Shown: piece after piece, positions 46,084-56,338 of the stretch | Numbering within the stretch: the first letter of the stretch is position 1 | Layout of the letters: every line of letters begins with the position of its first letter | Assembly (NCBI GenBank): GCA_023078685.1 | Contig: JALGAS010000006.1 | Location: forward strand, 2,914,001-2,978,000 | Direction: 5' to 3' | Origin: Neopestalotiopsis rosae | Lineage: Eukaryota > Ascomycota > Sordariomycetes > Amphisphaeriales > Sporocadaceae | Length of the DNA: 64,000 nt | Notes under the pieces: generated by a model | Told to the model about the DNA's origin: nothing | Seen by the model: the letters and a program-made list of their open reading frames with translations, nothing else | Databases searched by the model: none | Made by a program: the position numbers and the translations under genes

Positions 46084-47178
46084 ATGTGCATCGGCCTGCT
46101 AGCGACGTCGCACCCCAAGTATGCGCTGGTGATCCTAAACTCGCGGGAGGAGTACATCCTGCGGCCGACGTCGCGGCCGCACTTTTGGACGCACCGGCCC
46201 TCGGGCAGCGTGGTGCTCTCGTCGCGGGACCTGCTGCGCGCCACTCGCGGCACCTGGATGGGCGTCACCCGGACCGGCCGCGTCGCTGTCCTCACAAACT
46301 ACCGCGAGCGCGTCGACCCGGCCGAGCAGAGCAGTAGCGTCTACGGCGTCAAGAGCCGCGGCGAGATCGTCAACGCCTGGCTCGGCGCCCCCGCCGGCGA
46401 GACCCTGGACCATTTCGTCGAGAGGACGCTCGAGGGCGGTCTGCTCAAGGGCATCGGCGGCTTCTCGCTCATCTGCGGAGACCTCAACGCCCGGTCAGCC
46501 TCAGCCTCAGCCTCGGTCTCCAAAAACGGCACGACGAAAGCAAACGGCGAAGCGGCAAAAGCCGACAGGACCATTGACCCCTTTGTCGTGATCTCGAACC
46601 GCAGCGACGCCGTCTCGGCCGTGCCGCACATTGCCGGCGAGAGGGGCCAGGTATGGGGCCTCAGCAACACCGTGTACGAGGAACCCCCGACCTGGCCCAA
46701 GATCATCGAGGGCCGGCGGCTGACGCAGGAGGCCATTGACAAGGCCGTGGCCGAGGACGCCGGCGAGGACCGCCTCTTTGATCTGCTCTTCGGCGTCCTC
46801 GACACCAATCGCATGCCGGTCCGAGACCCCGGCCTGGGCCACGAGGAGTACGTGGATCAGCTCAAAAACTCCATCTTCTGCCCCGCCATCACGGACGAGC
46901 AGCGTGAGCGCGACATGGCGGCCGCCGTCGCTCGTGGCAAGATGAAGCCGGCCTTTGATGAGATCGAGGACGAGAGCCGCGAGCTTGCCGAGGCCGAGGA
47001 TGCTCCGGCCATGTTTGACACAGGTGCGTACGGCACTCAGAGGCAGACGGTTGTCTTGGTCGACTGGGAAGGCCGCGTGACGTACAAGGAGCGGGCATTG
47101 TGGGATGCTCATGGGAATCCCATTGAAAGGGGCAAGGGTGATGTTGTCGTTAAATATGACATTGAAGGATGGTCATAG
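46084..47178 (+). CDS. TANGO2 / NRDE-family protein
   Basis: Single-exon 364-residue protein. It starts MCIGLLATSHPKYALVILN, the normal beginning of the family, whose members start MCI and are linked to Golgi organisation, lipid balance and heme handling in other eukaryotes. The family's NRDE signature is altered to SREE (in LNSREEYILRPTSRP). Further matches are RGTWMGVTRTGRVAVLTNYRE (as GTWMGVTRTGRVAVLTNYR) and GQVWGLSNTVYEEPPTWPK. A charged insertion of about 30 residues (SASASASVSKNG, AKADRT) interrupts the middle. The protein is cytosolic by appearance, without signal peptide. ATG 46084 is certain because MC is conserved in the family. Confidence 0.9.
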   Translation: MCIGLLATSHPKYALVILNSREEYILRPTSRPHFWTHRPSGSVVLSSRDLLRATRGTWMGVTRTGRVAVLTNYRERVDPAEQSSSVYGVKSRGEIVNAWLGAPAGETLDHFVERTLEGGLLKGIGGFSLICGDLNARSASASASVSKNGTTKANGEAAKADRTIDPFVVISNRSDAVSAVPHIAGERGQVWGLSNTVYEEPPTWPKIIEGRRLTQEAIDKAVAEDAGEDRLFDLLFGVLDTNRMPVRDPGLGHEEYVDQLKNSIFCPAITDEQRERDMAAAVARGKMKPAFDEIEDESRELAEAEDAPAMFDTGAYGTQRQTVVLVDWEGRVTYKERALWDAHGNPIERGKGDVVVKYDIEGWS

Positions 47179-47470
47179 AGATTGCATGTGGACAGGCACG
47201 AATACAGCCCCGAGAAGAAACTTTTGCTACAGACAATAGCTCTACTAAGCGAAAAGTATAGCCTGTCGTCTCAAGAATGTTCAGGCAATATGGCAAGACT
47301 GTGTTATGTCTTGCTTTTACGAGACTACTCAGCAAATTTCACGATCTGGAAGAGACACGGCGTTATGACACTAGAGATTGACATTGACGTCAAATCAATT
47401 TGCATTTATTTCCTAATTCATGTGGCCTATGCTGGTTGAACTGAGTGACATGAGTATATGTTCGCAGCTA

Positions 47471-49258
47471 TCATCTTGAGGCTGTACAGCCACTATTGGC
47501 AGCGTTTTTGCGGCTCAATGGTCTGTCTGCAAAGATGAACCGGTCCAAAATGTCTTCCAAGACTGTCTTGCTGAATGTGCTGGGTGGACCGCGCAATTGT
47601 AGCCCTTCCAGGCGATTGAGGGACTCGGGTTTCTGTTCCGTACGACGCAAACATTCGGGAGTCTGATCTTCTAGAGGCAAGAAGCTATATCGCCGAAGTT
47701 TGTGAAGCAGCGGATCGATAGCATCTGAATCTGAGCATCTTCTGTGGTGAGGATTACATATCGAAGTACCACAGGGTTCTCGTTTCTGGGCGTTCCAGCA
47801 AGGGTTTGATACCACTTCGCATGTGTGAGCAGGAGAGTGAGCTCCAGCGTGTGCATCAATACCGTTATGATACAGTGCACCACGATCAGCACTTTCCACC
47901 GCCTGTTGATTGACTTCATTAGAGGCCTTCATCCAATTCTTGCCAACGCCACGCGACTGGACTTGCTGGAAGGGAGTGGCATTTCTCTCATTGGGTGCGC
48001 TAGATGTACTTTCACAGCCACACGTACGGTCCTGATATAGTCTGTTGAGCGGTTTGGGAAAGTCCCAGTTGCTAAGAGGCTCTGAGAGCTGCCCAGTGCG
48101 TGGTCCTTGACTCTCCACTCCTGAGACCAGTGCAGTCTGGCTACCGCAGCTGCTACACGTTGATATCCCAGGCAGTATACTTACTCTACGAGATGAGAAC
48201 TCGCTGTTTGTAGTGCTTGATCCAAAGGAGCAATTTGGTGTCGTTTCCTAGCTGACTTCCGCAACGCTCTTTTTCGTAATGATCGTGGACTTGATGGACT
48301 TGTGCGCCAAACTTTGCAGGTGGGAAGAATATGCTGCAATGACCGTGGGCTTCACCGAACTGATTGTTGTCGCTGGATCTGCTGGACAAGAAACGGTGGG
48401 TAAGATGCTGTCAGCTTTGGTGACTATTGGCCTCTTGTTGTGGTCATATGGCAGCAGAACTGAGAGGCACCCCGACGGGAAATGTTCCCGATGAAGCCGC
48501 CGCAAACCAACTATCACAATATCCAAGATTCCGGCAATATCATTGGCTGACACCAAGAAATTCTCGGATGTACTGTCCGGTCTCGAGTCGGGGTCTTGCG
48601 TCGCGAAGGACATGGAGTCTGACTGTTGCCGCCTTGAAGTATCACAGGTATCGTGCCTCATGGTGGACAAGTATGTTCGTATGTTTGCCACAATATCTTC
48701 CACGCCTCGAGTTTGCCTGATTGAAGGATCAAGACATGGTACTCCGTTATTTCGGGACTTGGCGGATCGCGGAGAGGCGCCAACGGTCGTAGAGCTCCAG
48801 TGCTTGGTGGTGACAGGGGCAGCGGGTGACGACACGAGTTGCTCAATGGTCAAGGGCTCGTCAGGCAGGGAAGCAAAATCGGGAATATGGCTGCCATCAC
48901 TGGGATGGTCAAAGCCAGAGGGCAAGCGATGTCGACTCAAGCGATCAAGTACCGGCCTGGAACAGAAGTGGTGTTGTGTCGATGTTTCCTGGTGATGTGC
49001 AAAGGGAAGCGTCCATGTAACTCTAGAGGAACGTGGTGTGCCGGGTCCTCGCTCATGCTGCTGATCCGTGCCCTTCATCAAGTCGTCTTTGTTGAGAGCG
49101 GTACTGAGACTGTAGGTCGACTGGGGAGTTCTGTCATATTCTTCAGAAGAACCTTTGGGCGTGGCACCATCTTCGCAGCTGGCAACTCGCGAGGGTGGAA
49201 AGCTGTAGAAGCAATCATCAGCACAGTCCAAGGAACCAGAACGAGGATCTGAGGCCAT
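47471..49258 (-). CDS. Ser-rich protein of unknown function, interrupted by one in-frame TAG
   Basis: ATG 49258 opens 336 codons to TAG at 48248-48250; the same frame then stays open for another 258 codons to a stop at 47471. The first half is Ser/Pro/Asp-rich with a more ordered stretch at about residues 235-330 (FLVSANDIAGILDIVIVG, RRLHREHFPSGCLSVLLPYD). The second half ends with a helical segment (SKTVLEDILDRFIFADRPL). I recognise no family. The two halves are most simply one gene whose intron removes the TAG. One option is 48200-48256 (57 bp, donor GTCAGC, poor acceptor CGAG, frame kept). A second 48-bp in-frame intron is possible at 48137-48184 (donor GTAAGT). Otherwise the gene is broken, or two proteins exist. 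It is the last of three closely spaced genes here, with a plus-strand neighbour converging 292 bases away. Confidence 0.5.
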
Positions 49259-49664
49259 GATAGGAGTATGATCATAGGAATATTGGGATGAGTATCATAT
49301 TTAATTGGAGAGATGAGAAGGTTGGTTTGGAGTAATGAAGAGGAAAGAAAAGAGGTAGAGCGCAAAGCTGCTGAGCCTTTTTACTTACGTGTGAATCAAT
49401 ATCGAGCGTGATGGGGAGGGATACACTGTCCTGGGCGGTTGACAGGTGATGATCCGGATTGTGAGGTAAGTGCTACTTACTCATCCATCCATCGCCCTCC
49501 ACAAGAAGCGACGAGCGGAAGATGACGACATGGGTACTGACAGAGATAGTCAAGAGTCAAGCATGAATTGGCCACGAGTTGAACTGTTTAAATCATGTAT
49601 TATCTCTACAGGATCATTACAAATCTTAAACCTGTATATTACATTATATCTTGTGTTACATATC
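49259..49664. other. Intergenic between tandem minus-strand genes
   Basis: 3' flank of the S41 peptidase and promoter of the Ser-rich gene. Nothing else is recognised. Confidence 0.5.
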
Positions 49665-51962
49665 TTAATCAATAACAACCATGTGTTGCTGCGACAAAAT
49701 AAACTCGTGAGCCTTGAGCTTGACGGGCAAGAGCTCCTCGACGATAGGCAAGAGCGAGTGCACGATCGAGGGGAGCGTGATGCTGGGCCGGGTCTGGTAC
49801 GAGCTCTCCCTGTCCGTGTCGCTCGTGTTGAAGCCACCGTAGGCGCAGGGGGCGCCGTTGAAGGCGGCGGCGGCGGCAGCCTTCCACAGGTTGGTGATGT
49901 TGGTGTGCATGTCGGCCGTCCAGTACAGGCGGCAGTCAGCATACTCGGCCACGTACTGGGCCGGCGTGCCGTCTTCGAGGTTCTGGGGCAGAATCTCGTC
50001 CTTGACGTTCAAGCTGAAAGCAGAACCGCGCTGCAGAGGGTACTCCGTGTACCGGTCAAACTCGGCCAGGATGTCTGTGTCGTTGGTCTGGCCGCGAGCC
50101 AGGTCGATCTGCGAGTAGATGGACGCGTACGAGTATGACTGGGAGCCCTTGACACCTCCGACGCCCTGGATGGCGCCCTCAACTGGACGTCCGCCCATGG
50201 CAATGGACTTGACACCAGCATCCCACTTGAGGAACTGCGAGAACAGAGTGCAAGTCGAGGCACAGTAACCGTCGAGGAGGATGACAATGTTCTCGGGGCC
50301 GCCAAAGGGACGGGTGAAGTTGGTTCGGCTGCCGTAACCAGTGACATCGTATCCAATACCGTAGGTGGTGTTACTGGTGTCGAGCGGGTTGCTAAAGTTC
50401 CACTGCATGACGTCGGTGTAGTTGTCGCCATTGTAAGTCAAGGGGCCAAACTTGTCGTCAAAGGACTTGAAGTTCTCGTCGTTGACGTCAATATCGTAGC
50501 GCCAGTTGAAGACGTTCTCGCAGGTGAAGATGAGATCCTCCGAGGCCGTGTTGGGGTCGTAGCCCTCGCAGGCAGCAGAGAAGACGTCGGCCACGGCGGT
50601 GAAGCCGTCCGAGTGTCTCCAGCGGCCGGTGCCGTTCTGCACAATGTCCGGGAACAGTTGGCGGAACGTGTCGTAGCCCTGGAAGATGTAGCCTCCTCCG
50701 TTGGTCTGAACGTCAAGGACGAGCTTCTTGATGCCGGCATCGACGGCGGCGGCGAAGAATTCCTGGACCTTTTCCTGGAACTCGGCCGGGTCCTCGGGAG
50801 AGAAGGAAGTCATGACCAGAACTGCGACATCCTCAAAGCCTTCGCCGTCAAGGAAATAACCCGAGACGATGGAGTCAGAAGAGACAACGATGGGGTCGCC
50901 GGGATACCCAGGCAAGGCGGCGCCATCCGGCTCGGCAGTAGCAGTGGCAGAAGCCGAGGAGGTGGTGGTAATAGTAGTGGTGGCAATAACTGTGGAAGTA
51001 GTAGTAGTGGTAGCTGCCGAAGAGGTGGCAGTGCCTGTGGTGACTCCAATGGCGCCGGAGACGAAGCGTGTAAAGAATGAAGGTCCATCAGTAACACCGG
51101 CCCAGTTGCCCTTTATGCGGCCAATGTTGGAGATGGTGATTTCTGTGCCGTTTTCAAAAGTGAGTGTGGTTTCGGCCTCGGGGTAAATGTAGCGAACACG
51201 ACCGCCAGACTTGAAGTAACCCTCAACACCACTCTGGTTGTAAGCCTTGGACCAGAACATGGAGTTGTATGCTGAATCAGCGTCTTGGTTACTAGAAGCC
51301 TGGAAGATCCAGTTGCTGAGATAAGTGACGGCGTCTTCGCCGTTAATGAGTGTGACCACCGAGGCGGTGTCTGGAGTAGAGATGACATCGCTGTATACTT
51401 TAATGACTGGCAAGGAGCTGCCGTCCTCGCTGATGGAGACCAGGGCCAATCTTCGGCCCCATTCGATGGCGGCGGTCAGCAGATCCGTGTAGACAACAAA
51501 GTGACCGTCGTGGCCTGGGCCGAAGACGTTCTTGTAAAAGTCGGCCTGCCAGCCGTACTCGTTGGTGTACGAGTCCGACTCGAGAGCATCTCTGATCTCG
51601 GCCAGCGCCTCCCAAAAGTCATACCCAGGGTAAAAGTAGTCCTCGGGCGGGTTCTTCTTAAAGGCCGTGTCGGACTGCCACTCGAGATAAGGAACGATCT
51701 CGTCAAGGAACTTGATAGCGGCGTCCTTGGCGAGCGGCACACTGTTGAGACAGTCATAGGCAACGGAAGCCTCTATAGTCGGTGTGGCCGTGGCGGCGGA
51801 CTGGGAAGCCCAGGCAGAGCTCACGAGAGCACATGCTTCCGTGGTCGCGGTAGCAGTGATAGTAGTCGGGACGGCGCTGGTGGTGCTGTTTTGCGCAGAG
51901 GCTCCCGGCACTCGGGCGGCCAGGGCGAGCACCGAAGTACCCAGAATAGTTGATGTCTTCAT
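49665..51962 (-). CDS. Secreted S41-family peptidase-like protein
   Basis: Single-exon 765-residue protein with a signal peptide at about residues 1-24 (MKTSTILGTSVLALAARVPG, then ASAQ). The C-terminal half has the S41 (C-terminal-processing / tail-specific protease) fold: LVLDVQTNGGGYIFQG and ENIVILLDGYCASTCTLFSQ, the second holding the likely nucleophile at about Ser569. The N-terminal half contains the family's accessory domain (YDCLNSVPL, PGHDGHFVVYTDLL). A Thr/Ser/Ala linker of about 50 residues (TTTTTSTVIATTTITTTSS core) sits just before the peptidase part and is probably O-glycosylated. About a dozen NxS/T sites fit an extracellular protein. The domain plan resembles the fungal CPAF-like S41 proteins. 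ATG 51962 is used because it begins the signal peptide; no ATG precedes it in frame. Confidence 0.9.
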   Translation of the reverse strand: MKTSTILGTSVLALAARVPGASAQNSTTSAVPTTITATATTEACALVSSAWASQSAATATPTIEASVAYDCLNSVPLAKDAAIKFLDEIVPYLEWQSDTAFKKNPPEDYFYPGYDFWEALAEIRDALESDSYTNEYGWQADFYKNVFGPGHDGHFVVYTDLLTAAIEWGRRLALVSISEDGSSLPVIKVYSDVISTPDTASVVTLINGEDAVTYLSNWIFQASSNQDADSAYNSMFWSKAYNQSGVEGYFKSGGRVRYIYPEAETTLTFENGTEITISNIGRIKGNWAGVTDGPSFFTRFVSGAIGVTTGTATSSAATTTTTSTVIATTTITTTSSASATATAEPDGAALPGYPGDPIVVSSDSIVSGYFLDGEGFEDVAVLVMTSFSPEDPAEFQEKVQEFFAAAVDAGIKKLVLDVQTNGGGYIFQGYDTFRQLFPDIVQNGTGRWRHSDGFTAVADVFSAACEGYDPNTASEDLIFTCENVFNWRYDIDVNDENFKSFDDKFGPLTYNGDNYTDVMQWNFSNPLDTSNTTYGIGYDVTGYGSRTNFTRPFGGPENIVILLDGYCASTCTLFSQFLKWDAGVKSIAMGGRPVEGAIQGVGGVKGSQSYSYASIYSQIDLARGQTNDTDILAEFDRYTEYPLQRGSAFSLNVKDEILPQNLEDGTPAQYVAEYADCRLYWTADMHTNITNLWKAAAAAAFNGAPCAYGGFNTSDTDRESSYQTRPSITLPSIVHSLLPIVEELLPVKLKAHEFILSQQHMVVID

Positions 51963-54056
51963 GGCTCCGGCACGATCTGTCTCTCTTCTCTTTCGGAAGC
52001 TAGCGGGCAACGGCCGATCGAGGGCTCAAGCAACGTGCAACGGGTGCGCTGCAGATCGTCGCCAAAAGCATGGAGACGATCAAGAGATCTCGGGGACATC
52101 TTCATCTCCCTGGACAGCTGCGGTCCTTCGCGCCTTTGTACTACTACGGTCTTACTGCCATGGATATTTTTTGCGCAGGTGTTGCGTACGCCGGGGTCCA
52201 CGTTTAATTTACCGCACTAGCATGAACAACGACATGGTGCCCTTTCCGGATACTCCACCGTGAGCGTCGTGGGTTGCATCGGGCGCCAGTTCGCAGACTT
52301 GGCGTCAGGGGTGACAGATGAGATCAGGAGGCCTAAGAACTTTAGGTCAGGGTCCGTCCACCACGCCAACAGCAAGCACTAGAAGTAAGCGAGGTACCAA
52401 AATCTCTTTTCTTGCCCAGTGGCAGCAGGCAGAAAGGGCCCAGCACTGCGTCTAGTTTCCGGGCCCCCATTCGTTCATCCCCGTTTTCCATGCCTTTTCC
52501 ATACGTATCGCGTGCTGCTGGGTCTCTGCTGGGTGACTGGGTCTGCTGCTGGACCTGGTTTGGCTCATGGCTTAGCAAGCAAGGGCACACGCGCAAAATG
52601 ACATCCATGCTTGGCACCGTATGCTTGGCGCTGTATTCTCTGCGCCGCCGTCCCGAGATCTAGGAAGGGAGGGCCAGGCTTGCCAGGAGACAGCCAAGGG
52701 ATGTTGCTTTTCGGGCAGTGATCGACAAGCCCACATCCCATTACTTGTGCATACTGCCGCTTCGGGAAGGTCGCGAAAATGATGAGGGATACATACATAC
52801 ACGTGCATGCATATATGGTACGGTCCAACAAGGCACTGGATCAGGGAAAACCATCGCGTGTCTTGGTGATCGATCAAGTAGGCGTCCAAGACAAAAGAGC
52901 ATGCAGTGAGTCCGCATGAGGATTTAAGCTTTGAGGGGCAAGAGATACGCTCTCAGCTACTACAGTAGATAGATTGGAACCGCGGCTCGTTGCCAGACAA
53001 GTCTTGGACTACCCGTATTTGCTTATTAACTTGTCATCCCTCCTGCCCTTGACGGTTTTAAACCTGGGCAATTTCTGGGTCTCATCCCGTTGTCATCCCA
53101 CGTTGCACTGCACAAAAAGGTTCGGGGGCTTGGCCATGCACGGCTGCTGCAGGCGCCCTCTCGAGAAAGAAGCAATCGAACGCTGCTATTGCAGGAAATC
53201 CGATTCGCCCTTTTCTTCAAAGCATCATAGAAGAATGCAATGATACCATGGCCCTTGTACGAAGTACTTGCGCATGTATGGTATGTATGCCAATATGCGT
53301 CCGCAAGCGAGAAATTGCGTTTCATTGTTTCCTTTCTCGAAGACTCGACGTCTCGAATAGATCGTGAGGGACCAAAAGGAAACCCTCGCACCCGTCCGGA
53401 TTTGGTCTCTGCTGAATCAATTAACCTTTGCTCGAGGATTTTCACGCATTAGTTCAGGTGTTTCTGATGCTTTATCGTACGTACGAAGCACTTGGAGCAG
53501 AACAAACGTAATCACAGCATTGCTTTGCCTTGCATAGAAATCATTCGCAGGAACGTTGAAATGCAGCACTGTGGCATTGAGAACTCTTATTAGTCACTGG
53601 CTCCAACGGCCGCAAGGTGATGTATTCACACTGTCCATTAAGGTATTGCATTCGCTTATCAGCAACACCAAATTCCATCGTCGGTCTATAGAAATGGCAA
53701 GACTGATCGTATGCAATCTTGTCCTCGAATGCTTGTAGCGAGATGATGATCATCCGGCCTGCTGTCTCGCTCGTGTCTTTTGCATCCTTTACCCGGTCGT
53801 CCATCTAGCCTGTTCCAAAAGCATATCAAAGAGCGTTTGAGTCTTTGGATGCCCCGAGTTCTATCGAGTGTGCTGATGAAGTCGAGCATCCGAATCGTCC
53901 GCCCAATCATCACATGGCACCCGTGTGCAGACTCACATCCGCTTAGTGTAGCTGCTTTTATCTGCCATCTTCTCGTGGTGCCTTGCTTTGAGAATCTCCT
54001 AAACCATTCCTCTCTCTTAAAATCAATCTTCTAGGGGAGCATTGCAGGCCTGGTGC
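51963..54056. other. Intergenic region
   Basis: About 2.1 kb holding the promoter of the S41 gene and the 3' flank of the Cys/His protein gene. No gene or repeat is recognised. Confidence 0.5.
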
Positions 54057-55250
54057 TCAGAGGTAGATGTCTCCGAGACTATCATCGCTGGCAGAGCCTT
54101 TGTCGGACTCGTCATGCTCTGCATCAGGTTCGGTCTGATTCTCCTCGCTTTCGGCTGTGACAGTGTGCTCATCATTCTGGCTTCCCTCTTGCAGGGCGAG
54201 CTCGCTCATCTGCTCTCCCAGCTCCTCTCGACGGGAGGCAAGGTCGTCTGCGAAGCGTTGGAACTTGTGATCGGCCCATTCGAACTCGGTTTGTCCGTCT
54301 CTCGAGCCCTCTGCAGGAGCCCAGTCGGCCCAATTGCGATAGTGCAAGTCAGTGTCCCTATACTGCACTTGTTCTTCTGCCTTGTAACGGAGACGAGTCT
54401 TTGTCTGAAGCTCACTGGGGCCCTCTCGCGGGCCGAAGTGAGACTCCTGGTGCTTATGGTAAGCGTTGAAGTTCTCCCAACCCTTTCCGTTGTTAGAGTT
54501 GCAGGTCTTTCCAGATTCGTTGGGGACGCCGTGCATCAGGCAACGGCGGACGGGGAGCTTGTTGCTCTTTTGGTTCTTCTCGTATGCCCCCTTGGGGGTG
54601 TGAACCTTCGCCTTATTATGGTGGCTGTGGACATCCTTCCACTTGGGGCCAATGAATGTGCCGCAAGAGCATTTCCAGCGGATATCTCCATCTTTCAGAA
54701 CAAACTTGCCCGTGTAATTCATCAAGACTCTACGAGCGCTGACCCGGGAGAGGATGGGCAAGGGATGGGTGCGAAGCAGACGACCCTCGAATTCGGAGTC
54801 GATGGCATCGATGACCTCGTCTGCGTCCTCAGTCGTCATTAACAGCTCCTGGTTCTCGTTGACGGTATTGTTGTCAATAGCGGCGTTGTCGTCATTTGAG
54901 TTAGCACTGGTGGTGCTCTCATAGTTGATCTTGGCCTGCTTGGCGGCCTCAGGAGAACCAGGACTGCTTCTTCTGCGCTTGCGTGACTAAGAAGATATTA
55001 GTATCATCTACCGTTCTTGGAAAGCAACAGATCTTACGGTGGCATCGTCCACCGACTGTTTGTTGTCTTCTTCGTTCTCTGGGACGAAGAGACTCTCCTC
55101 CTCAGACTATCAAGCGTGTAAGTATCATGAATAGCTAGATGACACCGTAATTAAGATGGACTAAGTACATACCTCTTCTTGCTGCTGACCATCAGCCTTA
55201 TGGGACTTCTCGGCCTGCTCAGCCTTCTTCTTCTCGGAGGGTGGCGACAT
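54057..55250 (-). CDS. Nuclear-looking protein with two atypical Cys/His clusters
   Basis: Exons 55173-55250, 55038-55106 and 54057-54986 (introns 66 and 51 bp, good signals, both in phase 0) give 358 residues. The N-terminus is Lys/Glu/Gln-rich, followed by an acidic stretch and SRKRRRSSPGSPEAAKQAK, which looks like a nuclear localisation signal. Two clusters could bind zinc: WKCSCGTFIGPKWKDVHSHH with NKAKVH (CxC then HxHH, H), and RRCLMHGVPNESGKTC followed by AYHKHQESH. They do not fit the C2H2, BED or CCHC spacing I know. The C-terminus is strongly acidic (DAEHDESDKGSASDDS). I do not recognise a family; a chromatin or DNA-binding role is inference. The gene's upstream side faces the GC-rich repeat and the 56-bp array. 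Confidence 0.75.
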
Positions 55251-55520
55251 CTAGATAGAAAAGTCGTAAGCAACAGTGAAGCAAACCATGGCAACATGGC
55301 AAACTATTGACTGGGGTCTGTGATGACTTCGGTATAATGGTGATGAGCTGCATTGTGAAAGAATCCAAGGTGCTGCTTGACAGCGGGCTTGGCTGATGGG
55401 AGTCTGGTGGATGGAAAGGAAGAGCTGCGGAGGGGAACAGGAGTTCAGGGAGGGGGGGAGCGGGCTCGGACGGGTGGCAACTCCGGTAGTTAGTAAGGAA
55501 GAGATACGGGATGTACCGGG

Positions 55521-55715
55521 GCTTCTCGGCAGGAGCTCCGGGTTCAGGTAAGCGCCAGTGCCGATGAGAGGGCGAGAACACCCGGGGAAAACGGAGGCTT
55601 CTCGGCAGGAGCTCCGGCTCTAGGTAGGCGCGAGTGCCGATGGAAGGGCGGGGACGCCCGGGAAAGCGGAAGCACCGGCCGGAAAGCCCGGGCTTAGAGA
55701 CCGGCAGCTCCGGCG
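55521..55715. repeat. GC-rich direct repeat, 76-bp period, two clear copies and a decayed third
   Basis: GCTTCTCGGCAGGAGCTCCG begins at 55521 and again at 55597, and the rest of the unit (AGGTA-GCGC-AGTGCCGATG, then GGGCG, then CCCGGG) also matches. A weaker third copy (GCTTAGAGACCGGCAGCTCC) begins at 55692. The block is far more GC-rich than its surroundings. Confidence 0.8.
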
Positions 55716-56338
55716 AAGCGGCGCAAAAAACGGGAAAGAGCCCGGAGCCCGGAGCCGAAATGTCGGCTTGAGGCCGCAGGCACCCCCGGGGCTCCGGAGT
55801 TCACGCCGGAAGGCGCTAACTCATGAGGGAAGGGGAGATAAGAACAAAAAAATAGAGAGTAGTGAACAAACAGACGTCACTTACCTTGCGTGATGTTTGT
55901 GGCTGTGTTCACCTCACTGTTGTGCAAGCCTGTGGTAACAAATGGACAAGACAGTCGCAACTGAACAAGGTGCCAACTATTAAGAAGGTGACAATGAGGC
56001 AAGAAAACAAGAATGGCTCTAGAGACGTTGCAGAGTCTCCAAGGTGGTAGAAATGATGACAACGTGAATATTGTCTTGTGAAAACTGGGCTGTTCAAATG
56101 TGTGAAGCTTCTGGGAGAAGGTGAAAGACTGAAAAAAATTTAGGACTGCAAACGAGCTTGAATAAATAGTTTTCGAGAAGCACAGACCGAGTGGTTGAAT
56201 CAGTAGAGCTTTGGAAGGGACCCGCGTGAGCAGCAAGAAGAATTTCATGCGGGTGGAGTGATTGGGCGGTGACTAGGGCTGATTGTGAGGCAATTCGCGA
56301 TGTCGTCGGCGCTGTGTCTGACCCAGGGCGAATGCACC

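Noticed and set aside
54042..54842. A 266-codon plus-strand open frame, hydrophobic
   Set aside because: It mirrors the minus-strand Cys/His protein, whose three exons join with good splice signals in frame; the hydrophobic appearance comes from the acidic codons on the other strand.
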